Assembly (NCBI GenBank): GCA_963765935.1
Contig: CAVXXX010000001.1
Coordinates: 1,116,001-1,180,000, forward strand
Length of the DNA: 64,000 nt
DNA from: JAMXLG01 sp963765935
Lineage (GTDB): Bacteria > Vulcanimicrobiota > Vulcanimicrobiia > Vulcanimicrobiales > Vulcanimicrobiaceae
Direction of reading: 5' to 3'
In this document: positions 15,975 through 25,999 of the stretch, piece by piece
How the letters are laid out: the number at the start of each line of letters is the position of its first letter
How positions within the stretch are numbered: position 1 is the first letter of the stretch
Position numbers and translations under genes: made by a program
Notes under the pieces: generated by a model
Database searches by the model: none
Seen by the model: the letters and a program-made list of their open reading frames with translations, nothing else
Told to the model about the DNA's origin: nothing

Positions 15975-18797
15975 ATGAAGGTTCAAGATGAATCGCCACG
16001 TTGCGGGTCCGAGGACGTTGCCGGTCGTCGCTGCCGCGGCGGGCTGTCCCGCTTGCGGCGGCGCAACGAGCGGAATCGAAACGCCGCCGCCCAGAATCGG
16101 CAAATATCCAGGCCACGCGTTAAAGACGTTGTCTCCCGAGATCTGAAAATCGAGTTGTTTCGTCAGCGGGACGCGAACGGTTGCGTTCGCTACACCGAAG
16201 GCGGGCTCGTTGAGCGAATTGTTGTGGCCGTAAAGCGTCTCGCCGAACGCGAGATATGGTCCGCTTGGGAACTGGTAGTTGATCTCAGCGTAGCCTTGTG
16301 AGTATGGGATGCGCATGTTGCCGTTATAGTTCAGTCCGCCGACGCCGACACCGACACCATTCGTATTTTGCCCCTCGATGATGTTCAGATTCTGATCCGG
16401 CGTGCATCCCGGTCCCGGAATGCTGCAATAAAAATATGGCGGCAGCCCGTAATAGTAGCCGCGCGAAAGATCGCCGGATAGATTAAATCCCCATCCGACG
16501 GCCGGCGTGCGATGAATCGACAGTTCGATACCTTCGAACCGAGCGTTCGAGATATTCGTATTCGTTTGATTCAAGATGGGCGTCCCGGGCGGTGCGCCGC
16601 CGGAACACGGAAAGCTCGATCCGCACGCGTTTCCGGTCGCGATCGTTTGACCGAAGAAGCGGTTGAAGAGGTTCGTGAGATACACGTCACCGCTCGCAAC
16701 CGTCACGCCGTCTTTGAACCGGTAATCGGCACCGACATCGTAACCGAATCCGGTTTCCGGCTTGAGATTTCCGTTACTCTGCTGCGAAATTGCGACGGCG
16801 GCACTCGAGTTATACGCCGGCTCGGACGTAATTTGATTGAGCAAACCGAGGAATGGAGGTGCGATCATGCTTCCAAGCGCTAAACGCACCGCGGTATTGG
16901 TATTTGGCCGGTAGACAAAACCGAAGCGCGGATCGAAGTGCGAATTCTTCGTCGTCTGGAACGTGACGCCGTTTCCGGTTACTGCGGAATCGCTCGTGCA
17001 ATTACCCGATGAGTCCATGGGACAGTTGACGGGGTATGTGCTGCTGAAGTCATCGAAGTACAATGCCACGGTGCTCTCCAGCTTTCGTCCGGTGTAAAAG
17101 TGTCCGCGCAATAAGTACGTTGAGAGCGTTTGGTTTGTGCCGGGCGGCAGATTGAAGGAAACGGCCGGCGGCTGGAAGCTAATCGAGTTGTACGTATAAT
17201 CGGTGCTTTGCGCGTACGTGGTGTCTGCGGCGAACGTGATCAGGTTGTCGCCGATCGGATGATCGTATTGGAACGACCATCCTGAGAGGCGGTCAAGCTC
17301 CGGCTCTTGGTAGAAATCGTAAAACCCGACGGCCGAAGACTGACCGTTAAACGTCGGCAAGCCGCTCGAGGAACCGTAGAGGTTGACTTGGTTATAGTTA
17401 GGAGTTGCAGCCGCGTCGCCTTGATATTGAAAGCGCGAGATCGAGGCGTGGTAATAGCGACCAAGAACCGAATCATTGCCGAGCGTCGTTCCGACTTCCC
17501 CTTGAAAGATCGGCTCGTTGTTGATTTCTCCACTGTACGCACCAGGAAAGACAGTGGCGACCTGCACCGCGCCGGGTTTCAAGGATCCCGAATACGCCGG
17601 ATCGCCCGGAACGAATGTGGAGTTGATGAAGTCCGAAGTATTTCCGTTCTGGTCGCTGTAACTCGTTGCACCGAGATAACTAGCGGTCACCGTCGTTGCC
17701 GACGAGAGTTTGTACCGCAATTTGACGAGTTCCGCCGTCTGATCGAGACTCCCCTGGAGCGTGTAGCAGCATGCCAGCAGCGAGTACTGGTTTGTCACAA
17801 AACTCGAGGTGCCCGGAATCTGATTGCTCGTGCTATTTCCCTTCAGCGTGTTTCCATTCCAAACTCCGAAGCTTGGATCGAAGAGCACCTGCTTGCCGTT
17901 GAGCGCCGAAGGATCGTTAAGCGTCGCCACATCGACGATGAAACCCAACCGGCCGAGGGTGTCCGAGACGGAAAAGTTCGTATACGTGCCGCCGCGATTA
18001 TCTACACCGAAAAGTACGTTCGGAACAACGGTCGCGGTCGGGTCCTTCGTCCGGAAGTTCGTCGTTCCACCGATTGCGTTGTTGATGACCGGCGATTCCG
18101 CACCGGGTCCCTTGATGACTTCAACGCTGCCGAACATGAAGGTGTTCAAGAACGTCGTAACGTTGTCGCCGTACTGGCCGACCGAAATCGGATGGCCATC
18201 AATGAGTGACGCCGTTTCGTACGCCGTCGCATTACGAATGTTCGGAATAGTAATCGCTCCCGGCGCAGCGGCGTTCGATGAATTCGACGGGAACGAAACT
18301 TGCACGCCGGGGATCTGACTGAGCACCCGCGTTACCTGCGGCGCTGCTTGATTCAAAAACGCTTGTGACGAAACATCGTTGACCGCAGCGGGCGATGTAT
18401 TGATCGTGCTCGCACCGCCGACGCGAACCGTGGCGATGGTTCGTAGCGATGAAAACGTCTCTTGCTGCAGCCGGACCGATACGGTCTGCGTCTGTCCTGC
18501 GACCACAACGACGTCGTTTTCAACGGCATTGTTATAACCCGCTTTGACGACACTGAGCAAATACACCCCGGGGCTGACATTCGAGATCGTAAACGCCCCA
18601 CGCGCGTCCGAAGTGGTCGAGTAGACGGTCCCGCCGCGTAGCGCGACGTTGGCACCCGAGATGGGCACACCCGTCGTATCAGTAATGCTGCCGGTGACCG
18701 ACCCGGCGGCGGGGGTTTGCGCAAGCGCGGACGCGCCGCAGATAAAGCTAAGGGCAAGAACGAGAAACACGGAAGCGATTACAGCAGATGGCTTCAA
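15966..18797 (-). CDS. TonB-dependent outer-membrane receptor, large
   Basis: 943 residues: signal peptide (VFLVLALSFICGASALAQ), carboxypeptidase-regulatory-like domain (SVTGSITDTTGVPISGANV), the LRTIATVRVGG linker shared with the receptor at 8602-10953, a plug domain (VTRVLSQIPGVQVSF, VEVIKGPGAESP) and a long beta-barrel ending in WRFILNLHSL. Cysteines in NCPMDSSGNCTSD and CSIPGPGCTP may form loop disulfides. The start is TTG (18797), 9 nt after GGGGG. It imports an unknown large ligand. ExbD is encoded elsewhere in the window; TonB and ExbB are not seen. Confidence 0.9.
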   Translation of the reverse strand: MKPSAVIASVFLVLALSFICGASALAQTPAAGSVTGSITDTTGVPISGANVALRGGTVYSTTSDARGAFTISNVSPGVYLLSVVKAGYNNAVENDVVVVAGQTQTVSVRLQQETFSSLRTIATVRVGGASTINTSPAAVNDVSSQAFLNQAAPQVTRVLSQIPGVQVSFPSNSSNAAAPGAITIPNIRNATAYETASLIDGHPISVGQYGDNVTTFLNTFMFGSVEVIKGPGAESPVINNAIGGTTNFRTKDPTATVVPNVLFGVDNRGGTYTNFSVSDTLGRLGFIVDVATLNDPSALNGKQVLFDPSFGVWNGNTLKGNSTSNQIPGTSSFVTNQYSLLACCYTLQGSLDQTAELVKLRYKLSSATTVTASYLGATSYSDQNGNTSDFINSTFVPGDPAYSGSLKPGAVQVATVFPGAYSGEINNEPIFQGEVGTTLGNDSVLGRYYHASISRFQYQGDAAATPNYNQVNLYGSSSGLPTFNGQSSAVGFYDFYQEPELDRLSGWSFQYDHPIGDNLITFAADTTYAQSTDYTYNSISFQPPAVSFNLPPGTNQTLSTYLLRGHFYTGRKLESTVALYFDDFSSTYPVNCPMDSSGNCTSDSAVTGNGVTFQTTKNSHFDPRFGFVYRPNTNTAVRLALGSMIAPPFLGLLNQITSEPAYNSSAAVAISQQSNGNLKPETGFGYDVGADYRFKDGVTVASGDVYLTNLFNRFFGQTIATGNACGSSFPCSGGAPPGTPILNQTNTNISNARFEGIELSIHRTPAVGWGFNLSGDLSRGYYYGLPPYFYCSIPGPGCTPDQNLNIIEGQNTNGVGVGVGGLNYNGNMRIPYSQGYAEINYQFPSGPYLAFGETLYGHNNSLNEPAFGVANATVRVPLTKQLDFQISGDNVFNAWPGYLPILGGGVSIPLVAPPQAGQPAAAATTGNVLGPATWRFILNLHSL

Positions 18798-18898
18798 AAT
18801 CGAACCCCCTTGAAAACGGCATGCCTCTTCGGCTCAAACCAGTATTCCAACTCGAGGTTAAGATGCCCTTATCATTCTCGTTGCCGGTGCGATAACGA

Positions 18899-21010
18899 CT
18901 ACGATGACTGCGCCTGCTGCAGAAAGATGCGTTGGGCACTTATCGGCATTTCGCCGTTCTCGGCTTTGCGACGTTGGTACGAACCGTTCGCGAGTAGCTG
19001 CCGGCTCTTGACGTTATCTGATAGAAGCACGTTCAGAATTTGGCTCGTTACCAATTCGGCGAGCACGGGATCGAGGACCGGGACGGCGAGTTCCACGCGG
19101 CGGTCGAGGTTGCGGCCCATCAAGTCGGCACTCGACATGTAGACTTCGCGCTCCCCGCCATTTTCGAAGACGTAGATGCGCGAGTGCTCCAGAAAGCGGC
19201 CGACGATGCTGCGCACCGTGATCGTTTCGCTCACCCCCGCTACACCGGGACGCAAAATGCACATGCCGCGAACGAGCAAATCGATCGGTACGCCGGCCTG
19301 TGATGCGCGATAGAGCGCGCGGACGACTTCGGGATCGGTCAGCGCGTTGAGCTTCGCGCGAATCCCCGACGGGCGCCCCTCGCGCGCATGTTCGGTCTCG
19401 CGGTCGATCATCGCCAGTATTTCACGCCGCAGCGTCACCGGTGCAACGAGCAGGTCTTCGTAATCCTTGACTTTAGAGAAGCCGGTGAGTGCGTTGAAGA
19501 GCTGAGTCACGTCTTCGCCGAGTTCCGGACGGCACGTGAAGAGGCTCAAATCGGTATATAGGCGCGCCGTCTTTTCATTATAATTGCCGGTTCCGAAGTG
19601 CATGTAGCGACGGATGCCGTCTTCTTCTTGCCGCACAATGAGCAGCGCTTTTGCGTGTACTTTCTGTCCGGGGAAACCGTACACGACGTGCACGCCCGCG
19701 CGCTCGAGCCGTTTCGCCCACTCGATGTTATTCTCTTCATCGAATCGGGCTTTGAGCTCGATGACGACCGCTACTTGCTTCTCGTTTTCCGCCGCTTCCA
19801 GCAGCGCTCGAACGATTGGCGAATTCTTTCCGGACGTGCGATAGAGTGTCGCTTTGATCGCAAGCACTTGATCGTCTTCTGCCGCCTGCTGAACGAATTG
19901 CACGACGGGATCGAACGACTCGTACGGATGGTGAAGGAGCAGATCGCCTTCGCGGATCTTCGCGAAGAGATCGGCCTTCCCGAGCAGCGGGCGCGGAATC
20001 GCCGCCATGAACGGCTCGTCGCGCAGTGTCTCGTAATCCGGCAAGCCCACGATCTGCCACAGGTCGGAGAGGGCCATCAATCCATCGACTTCATAGCAGT
20101 CGACGTCGGAGAGTTCGAGCGCCTGCAGCAAAAAGTCGCGCATGTACTCCGGCATGCCGCCTTCGACTTCCAAGCGTACCGGTTCGCCGAAGCGGCGCCG
20201 TTGCAGTTCGCTTTCGATCGCGCGCAGCAAATCGTCGGCTTCATCTTCTTGCAAGTCGAGGTCCGCGTCGCGCGTTACCCGGAACAGGTATGCCTCGCGC
20301 ACGGTCATGCCGGGGAAGAGCGCATCCAGATGGTGCGCGATGAGATCCTCCAGGAGCACGAACCAGCGCTCGCCCGGCGGCGCGCTTTCCACCGGCAAAA
20401 AGCGCGGGAGCGTCGGCGGAATTTTTACGCGCGCAAAGTGCAGCTCGACGCCCTCGGCCGAAGGCTCCTCTAATTCGACGGCAAGTGAAAGCGACAGATT
20501 CGAAATATACGGGAATGGATGGCCGCTATCGACGGCGAGCGGCGTCAACACCGGAAAGAGGCGGTCATCGAAGGTCCGCTCGAGCGCCAGTTGCGTTTCT
20601 TCATCGAGCTCCGCCACGCGCACGATCCGAATACCGTGCGTTTCCAGCGCCGGAAGCAACTCTTCCGATAGCAGCGGCATCTGTTTCGCGAGCGACTTGC
20701 GTAGCCGGTCCGAGATTGCGGCGAGGTGTTCTACCGGCATGCGGCCGTCTTCCGAACGGCGCACGACCTGCGCTTCGATCTGCTGCTTGATCGCAGCGAC
20801 GCGGATCATGAAGAATTCGTCGAGGTTCGTTCCGTGGATTGCGACGAACTTGAGGCGTTCCAGCAGCGGCGTGTTGCGGTCGAGCGCCTCCTCCAGCACG
20901 CGATCGTTGAACTCCACCCACGAGAGCTCCCGGCTGAAGAACAGCTGAGGATCGTCGAGCGAAGGTGGCACCGCGGCCGAGGCAGCGAAAACGTCGCGCT
21001 GGGACAGCAT
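18899..21010 (-). CDS. ppk1: Polyphosphate kinase 1
   Basis: 703 residues, the normal length for PPK1, which reversibly transfers the gamma-phosphate of ATP to polyphosphate. The N-terminal domain begins FFSRELSWVEFNDRVLEEA. The phospholipase-D-like catalytic half contains HHPYESFDPVVQFV, the arginine-bearing IKATLYRTSG, and the autophosphorylated histidine in GQKVHAKALLIV near residue 450. GTGNYNEKTARLYTDLS follows. Start ATG at 21010; it is divergent by 39 bp from the osmoprotectant transporter operon, so both may respond to the same stress. No ppx gene is visible. Confidence 0.96.
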   Translation of the reverse strand: MLSQRDVFAASAAVPPSLDDPQLFFSRELSWVEFNDRVLEEALDRNTPLLERLKFVAIHGTNLDEFFMIRVAAIKQQIEAQVVRRSEDGRMPVEHLAAISDRLRKSLAKQMPLLSEELLPALETHGIRIVRVAELDEETQLALERTFDDRLFPVLTPLAVDSGHPFPYISNLSLSLAVELEEPSAEGVELHFARVKIPPTLPRFLPVESAPPGERWFVLLEDLIAHHLDALFPGMTVREAYLFRVTRDADLDLQEDEADDLLRAIESELQRRRFGEPVRLEVEGGMPEYMRDFLLQALELSDVDCYEVDGLMALSDLWQIVGLPDYETLRDEPFMAAIPRPLLGKADLFAKIREGDLLLHHPYESFDPVVQFVQQAAEDDQVLAIKATLYRTSGKNSPIVRALLEAAENEKQVAVVIELKARFDEENNIEWAKRLERAGVHVVYGFPGQKVHAKALLIVRQEEDGIRRYMHFGTGNYNEKTARLYTDLSLFTCRPELGEDVTQLFNALTGFSKVKDYEDLLVAPVTLRREILAMIDRETEHAREGRPSGIRAKLNALTDPEVVRALYRASQAGVPIDLLVRGMCILRPGVAGVSETITVRSIVGRFLEHSRIYVFENGGEREVYMSSADLMGRNLDRRVELAVPVLDPVLAELVTSQILNVLLSDNVKSRQLLANGSYQRRKAENGEMPISAQRIFLQQAQSS

Positions 21011-21049
21011 GGGATAAGATTCTCCACGTTAAGGGCAAACACTAGCGAC

Positions 21050-21646
21050 ATGTGGGCAAGCATACTGCAGCATGCCTGGCGTCACGCAGTCCTCAGCTTC
21101 GACGCGCTTCTATGCGCCGCGCTTGTCGGGTGTGCGCTTGGGATTACCGCATGGGCCTGGTCCTCGGTACGAGGCGGCGTGCTTGGCATTGCGGCCATCG
21201 GCCGGACAGTCCCGAGCATCGCGCTGCTCATGCTCTTGATCCCCTTCCTGGGCATCGGCACGGCCCCCGCCGTCGTCGCACTCACGCTCTTGGCGCTGCC
21301 GCCAATTGTCGTTAACATCGACGTCGCACTGCGGGAAGTCTCTCCGTCGGTATTGGATGCCGCAACGGGGCTGGGCATGACGCCGCTGCAGCGCTTCGCG
21401 CGCGTTAGCGTTCCGCTCGCGCTTCCGGTGGCGCTCTCCGGCGTACGAACCGCGAGCGTCGAAGTAATCGGCAGCGCAACGCTTGCAACGTTCATCGGGG
21501 CCGGCGGGTTGGGTGACGATATCGTACGCGCGCTGCAAACGAGCGACGTTGCGTTGCTGCTCGCATCAACGCTGACCGTTGCCATAATGGCGTTTGCGGC
21601 TGAATTTGTGCTCGCGCGGATCGCCGCAACGCTCGAGGTGCACTAG
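21050..21646 (+). CDS. Osmoprotectant ABC transporter permease
   Basis: About 198 residues with five to six helices and a binding-protein-dependent permease domain. It contains IGRTVPSIALLMLLIPFLGIG, the EAA-type loop DAATGLGMTPLQRF and the GAGGLGDDIV element typical of glycine betaine/choline/OpuC-type permeases. First gene of a four-gene operon (permease, binding protein, ATPase, permease). ATG 21050 has only a weak AAGGG upstream. Its stop codon is directly followed by the ATG of the binding-protein gene. Uptake of compatible solutes is inferred from the operon composition. Confidence 0.92.
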   Translation: MWASILQHAWRHAVLSFDALLCAALVGCALGITAWAWSSVRGGVLGIAAIGRTVPSIALLMLLIPFLGIGTAPAVVALTLLALPPIVVNIDVALREVSPSVLDAATGLGMTPLQRFARVSVPLALPVALSGVRTASVEVIGSATLATFIGAGGLGDDIVRALQTSDVALLLASTLTVAIMAFAAEFVLARIAATLEVH

Positions 21647-22522
21647 ATGACCCTTTCACGCGCGCGCGCAATCGCGTTGCTCGCATCCGCTCCACTCCTG
21701 GCTTCCTGCCAATCGCGCGGCGCGGTGAAAGTCGGCTCGAAGAACTTCACCGAGTCAATCGTGATCGGTGAAATTTACGCGCAAGCGCTCGAAGCGGCGG
21801 GGTTCCGGGTCGAACGTCGGCTAAATCTGGGATCGACGCAGATCGCGCTCGCAGCAATGCAGCGCGGCGATATCGATTTGTATCCCGAGTACACCGGTAC
21901 CGCCCTGCTCGACGTGCTCCATCACGCGCCGATGTCCGATCCGAAGGCGATGTTCGATCTCGTGCAGCGCGAATTTCAGCAGCGCTTCAACGTTCGATGG
22001 CTGCCTGCATCGCCGATGAACGATTCGCAAGCCCTCGCGACGACGCACGCCGTTGCGTCGAAATACAGCCTGCGCACCCTCGCCGATCTCGCGCCGGTTT
22101 CAAGCCGTTTACGCTTAGCGACCATCCCGGAGTTCCTTACCCGCGCCGACGGTCTACCGGGGCTGCAAAAACGCTACGGCGGCTTTCATTTTGCCAACGT
22201 CCGTACGTTCGATATCGCACTGAAGTATCAGGCGCTCTTAGCGGGTGCTGCCGATATCGCGACGGCATTTACGACCGACGGTGCGATCGCGACGAACCAT
22301 CTCGTCGTATTGGACGATAACAAGCATTTGTGGCCGCCGTATAACGTCGCACCGGTCGTGCGCGCCGCGATTGCATCGAACGCAAAGCTCGTCAATGCAC
22401 TCAACGCGATTTCACCGCGTATTACGAGCGCCGCCGCAACACAGATGAACGCGGCGGTCGAAGACCGCAAGCAGGATCCGGCCGATGTCGCGGCCGCGTT
22501 CTTACGGAACACGGGCGCGTGA
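21647..22522 (+). CDS. Osmoprotectant-binding lipoprotein (OpuCC/OsmF-like)
   Basis: 291 residues. A lipoprotein signal ends in LLASC, followed by the substrate-binding domain: VGSKNFTESIVIGEIYAQ, GDIDLYPEYTGTALLDVL and ALLAGAADIATAFTTDG. These are signatures of quaternary-amine binding proteins (glycine betaine, choline, carnitine). It delivers ligand to the flanking permeases. ATG follows the upstream stop with no gap, and its own end overlaps the ATPase start (GTGA). The exact ligand cannot be told from the sequence. Confidence 0.93.
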   Translation: MTLSRARAIALLASAPLLASCQSRGAVKVGSKNFTESIVIGEIYAQALEAAGFRVERRLNLGSTQIALAAMQRGDIDLYPEYTGTALLDVLHHAPMSDPKAMFDLVQREFQQRFNVRWLPASPMNDSQALATTHAVASKYSLRTLADLAPVSSRLRLATIPEFLTRADGLPGLQKRYGGFHFANVRTFDIALKYQALLAGAADIATAFTTDGAIATNHLVVLDDNKHLWPPYNVAPVVRAAIASNAKLVNALNAISPRITSAAATQMNAAVEDRKQDPADVAAAFLRNTGA

Positions 22523-23295
22523 GCGGATCGTCGATTCGTTTCAAAAACGTCAGCGCGCGTTATCCCGGAGCCGATCGCGATGCCGTCGCGAACATCGATC
22601 TCGACGTTCGTGCGGGAGAATTCGTTACGCTCGTCGGCCCATCGGGTTGTGGAAAAACGACGCTCCTGCGAACCGTGAACCGCCTCGCACCGGTGACCGC
22701 TGGAACGATTCTGCTCGATGACACCGACATCGCGACCCTCGATCCCATCAGAGTGCGTCGCACGATCGGATACGCAATTCAGGCAACAGGGCTCTTTCCT
22801 CATTTGAATGTCGCACAGAACATCGGAGTCGTTCCGTCGCTTCTCGGGTGGCCGCGCGCGGACATCGATCGGCGCGTCGATGAGATGCTCGAACTGGTTC
22901 GCTTGAACCCGACTCGATATCGAGCTCGGCGCCCAAGCGAACTCTCCGGAGGAGAGGCGCAGCGCGTCGGTGTTGCGCGCGCGTTGGCCGCTCGCCCTCG
23001 TGCGCTCCTGATGGATGAACCGTTCGGCGCGCTCGATGCAATCGTCCGGCGCCAGTTGCAAAAAGAACTGCTGCAAATTGTTCGCGACGTCGGCTCGACC
23101 ACGATTTTCGTCACGCACGATGTGAACGAATCGCTTCACCTCGCCGACCGCGTCGTCGTGATGAATGCCGGACACATCGAACAGGTCGGCTCTCCGATGG
23201 AGATTCTCAGCGAACCGTCGACGCCGTTCGTCGCCGAATTGTTTGCACCCGACGACGATATCGCGCGACTTCGGAGCGACGCGAGGCGATCGTGA
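22519..23295 (+). CDS. Osmoprotectant ABC transporter ATP-binding protein
   Basis: 258 residues with Walker A GPSGCGKTT, signature LSGGEAQRV, Walker B RALLMDEPFGALDA and the switch histidine in FVTHDVNE. It energises uptake together with the two permeases of the operon. There is no C-terminal CBS pair, unlike OpuCA/ProV, so regulation by CBS-sensed ionic strength is unlikely. The GTG start overlaps the stop of the binding-protein gene, and its end overlaps the next permease start (GTGA again). Confidence 0.94.
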   Translation: MSGSSIRFKNVSARYPGADRDAVANIDLDVRAGEFVTLVGPSGCGKTTLLRTVNRLAPVTAGTILLDDTDIATLDPIRVRRTIGYAIQATGLFPHLNVAQNIGVVPSLLGWPRADIDRRVDEMLELVRLNPTRYRARRPSELSGGEAQRVGVARALAARPRALLMDEPFGALDAIVRRQLQKELLQIVRDVGSTTIFVTHDVNESLHLADRVVVMNAGHIEQVGSPMEILSEPSTPFVAELFAPDDDIARLRSDARRS

Positions 23296-23906
23296 CGTAT
23301 CTTGAAACGCATGCCGGGCGAGTTCTGGCGCTGCTTACGGCGCATCTCGAATTGGTCGTGTTCGCGCTCATCGTAGCGCTCGCGATTGCGCTTCCGCTTG
23401 GTATCGTCGCCACACGGTCAAAACGCGAAGCGCCGCTGCTGCTCGGAACGCTCGGCGCAATCTACACGATTCCGAGCCTCGCGCTGCTCGCGCTGCTCGT
23501 GCAAGCCGTCGGCCTCGGGCCGCTTCCGATTTTCATCGCGCTCGTTGCGTACGCGCAGTTCATGCTGGTACGCAACGTCGTGGCCGGAATCGACGGCGTC
23601 GATCCCGCGATCCGCGACGCGGCTCTCGGGCTTGGGATGTCGCCGCGGCAGTCATTGTTCCGAATTGAGTTACCGCTTGCGGCGCCCGTTATTATGGGCG
23701 GCGTGCGAATTGCAGCGGTTGCGATGGTCGCCCTCGCAACGCTCGGCGGTTACGTCGGCGGCGGCGGCCTCGGTACGCTGATCTTTACGGGCCTCGCGCT
23801 GCACCACAACGATGAGATCCTCGCGGGGAGCATTGCCGTGTCCGCGCTCGCTATTACAATCGATTTCATCCTGCGCGGATGCGAGAAACTGTTGAAAGCG
23901 GCGTAA
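23292..23906 (+). CDS. Osmoprotectant ABC transporter permease, second subunit
   Basis: 204 residues, paralogous to the first permease. It has an N-terminal helix (LELVVFALIVALAIALPLGIVA), YTIPSLALLALLVQAVGLG, the coupling loop DAALGLGMSPRQSLF, and a glycine-rich GGYVGGGGLGTLIF near the C-terminus. It closes the permease/binding protein/ATPase/permease operon. The GTG start overlaps the ATPase stop. It ends 11 bp before the convergent S9 peptidase gene. Confidence 0.93.
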   Translation: MTYLETHAGRVLALLTAHLELVVFALIVALAIALPLGIVATRSKREAPLLLGTLGAIYTIPSLALLALLVQAVGLGPLPIFIALVAYAQFMLVRNVVAGIDGVDPAIRDAALGLGMSPRQSLFRIELPLAAPVIMGGVRIAAVAMVALATLGGYVGGGGLGTLIFTGLALHHNDEILAGSIAVSALAITIDFILRGCEKLLKAA

Positions 23907-23917
23907 CGTCCTCGGCG

Positions 23918-25972
23918 TTACGGATGGAGATATGAATTCATCCAGTTCGCCATCACGTGCAATCGCTCGACGCGGTGGATCGGCGAGCCGGTTCGATTGA
24001 GATCGTGCGTTTCTCCCGGAACGTCCACGAAGGTGATTTTCTGTCCGAGGATCTTCGCCAGCGTGAACCACGTGATCGTTTGATCGGCAGGCGTGCGCGT
24101 GTCATCCTCGGAGTGGAGAATCATCATCGGGGTGTGCAGGTTCTTGATGTAATTAATCGGCGACATCGTCTGCCAAAGACTCGTCGTATCCCACGGATCG
24201 CCCCATTGATAGAATCCGCCCAGACCGTTCTTCGACGCGAAGTCCGCGCCGTTGTTTTCCGTGACGAGATTGTCCACGGCGCGTTCGGCAATCGCCGTCT
24301 TGTAACGATCCGTGTGCGAGACGACCCACAGCGTCGCATAACCGCCGTACGAACCGCCCGTAACAGCCAGACGCGATGCGTCGACGTCCGGACGCTTTAC
24401 CGCGGCATCCATGACTGCTTGAACGTCTTCGAACATCGCATCGCCGTAGCTCTTGGTCAACGCCGCTTCAAAGGGATAGCCGAAGCCGACGCTGCCGCGT
24501 GGATCCGAGAAGACGACGTTGTACCCGAGGCTGGTCCAGTATTGAAACTCGTGGAAGAACGTATCACCGAATTGCGTCTCCGGTCCACCATGAATATCGA
24601 GCAGCGTCGGATGTGGACCCTTACCCGCCGTTGCCGGCATGAACCATGCGTAAACGGTGAACCCCGCAGAATCTTTCACCGTGAACGGCTGCGGCACGGA
24701 GAGCGTCACCGACCGTAGATACCCATCGTTGAGGTGCGTGAGCTGCCGCGGCTTTCCGTTTGCGATATCGGCGACGTAGACGTCGGCGGGATGCGTGAAA
24801 TCGCTATACAGATACGCGACACGTTTGCCGTCAGTCGAGAGCGAGCACGAGAACGCTTCGCCGCGCGGCGGCGTCAGATCGCTCAACTGACCGTTCTCGA
24901 GATTGACGAAACGCAGATTCGAATAGCCGGGACCATCGACATTGATCACGGCGCGCTTTTCGTCGGGCAGCACGTCGCCGCACGGACCACCGCCTTCTTT
25001 CATATCCGCAAGCAACGCATCACCGAACGAAAAGGCGTTGATCGGAACGAATTCACGCACGCCGGAACCGTCGAAATTCGCCCAACGCATCGCCGAATAC
25101 GATGCAGGGTCGGTGACGTCGTCGGCGCCGTAGATCAGCCGGTTCGACCGCCGCGAGACGAAGAGCAAATTGTTCGCCGGCTTATCGGAGGCCATCTTCT
25201 GTAACGCACCGCCGCCGGCGGAAACGGTATAGATGTCATTGGGACCGCCATCGACCGTGTCGTACCGCAAGGAGTTGAAGACCAACGTCCGTCCGTCGGC
25301 CGACCACGCATAATTGCTTTCGCCGAACCGGCCGCTCGTGATCTGACGGGCGCCGGATCCGTCCGCATTCATCACCCAAATGTGCGGGTGCTTATCGTAG
25401 ACGAAGCCTTGGCCGTTGAATTCGTAAAGGAGCTGGTCGATCGTGTGGATGTCGCTCTTTTTCTCCTCTTTTGTCGGCGTAAATCCGGCTTTCGCAAAAT
25501 CGATTTGCGCATTGCGAGCGGCGTCCGTGTCGACGACGGTGAAGGCGATGCGATTTCCGTCATGCGACGGAACGGGACCGCTCGCGCCGTTCTTCACGTT
25601 GCTTATCTGCGTGATCTTTGCGGTCGCCACATCGTAGCGGAAGATTTGCGGCTTCTTCTTCGGCTGTGTCCGCACGAAGTAAAGGTGCTTGGAATCGGGC
25701 GACCATGCGATGTCTCCGTCGGTCGTACCCTTCGTCGCGTCGATCGTCGTTGCACGTGCAACATCAACGAGCAGTACCGTCGAATCGTACGTATTCTTCG
25801 GCCCGTTCATCTTCTGACGAACGGCGGCCACGTACGCACCGTCGGGCGAGATCGCCGCCTGCTGCAACAGGTTGAGATGAAAGAGGTCTTCGGCCGCGAC
25901 GGGATTAGCGGAAGCCGATGCGGGCGCGGCAAACACCGCCGCCGCAAGTGCGAGCGTTACAAAGCACTTCAT
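23918..25972 (-). CDS. Exported S9-family (prolyl oligopeptidase-like) peptidase
   Basis: 684 residues with a signal peptide (MKCFVTLALAAAVFAAPASA), a beta-propeller with TolB-like repeats (DIAWSPDSKHLYFV, YAWSADGRTLVF), and a C-terminal alpha/beta hydrolase domain. The catalytic triad is visible: Ser in GGSYGGY (about 541), Asp in HSEDDTRTP (about 621) and His in GETHDL (about 655). It probably degrades oligopeptides in the periplasm or outside the cell, as acylaminoacyl- or dipeptidyl-peptidases do. Lone gene: ends next to the osmoprotectant operon and starts 27 bp from the end of egtD. Confidence 0.92.
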   Translation of the reverse strand: MKCFVTLALAAAVFAAPASASANPVAAEDLFHLNLLQQAAISPDGAYVAAVRQKMNGPKNTYDSTVLLVDVARATTIDATKGTTDGDIAWSPDSKHLYFVRTQPKKKPQIFRYDVATAKITQISNVKNGASGPVPSHDGNRIAFTVVDTDAARNAQIDFAKAGFTPTKEEKKSDIHTIDQLLYEFNGQGFVYDKHPHIWVMNADGSGARQITSGRFGESNYAWSADGRTLVFNSLRYDTVDGGPNDIYTVSAGGGALQKMASDKPANNLLFVSRRSNRLIYGADDVTDPASYSAMRWANFDGSGVREFVPINAFSFGDALLADMKEGGGPCGDVLPDEKRAVINVDGPGYSNLRFVNLENGQLSDLTPPRGEAFSCSLSTDGKRVAYLYSDFTHPADVYVADIANGKPRQLTHLNDGYLRSVTLSVPQPFTVKDSAGFTVYAWFMPATAGKGPHPTLLDIHGGPETQFGDTFFHEFQYWTSLGYNVVFSDPRGSVGFGYPFEAALTKSYGDAMFEDVQAVMDAAVKRPDVDASRLAVTGGSYGGYATLWVVSHTDRYKTAIAERAVDNLVTENNGADFASKNGLGGFYQWGDPWDTTSLWQTMSPINYIKNLHTPMMILHSEDDTRTPADQTITWFTLAKILGQKITFVDVPGETHDLNRTGSPIHRVERLHVMANWMNSYLHP

Positions 25973-25999
25973 CCTGCGCGCGTTCGCGCGCCGGGCCTG

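Noticed and set aside
22228..23175. Long minus-strand frame opposite the osmoprotectant transporter genes
   Set aside because: The plus strand has intact Walker and signature motifs; the antisense frame has no domain.
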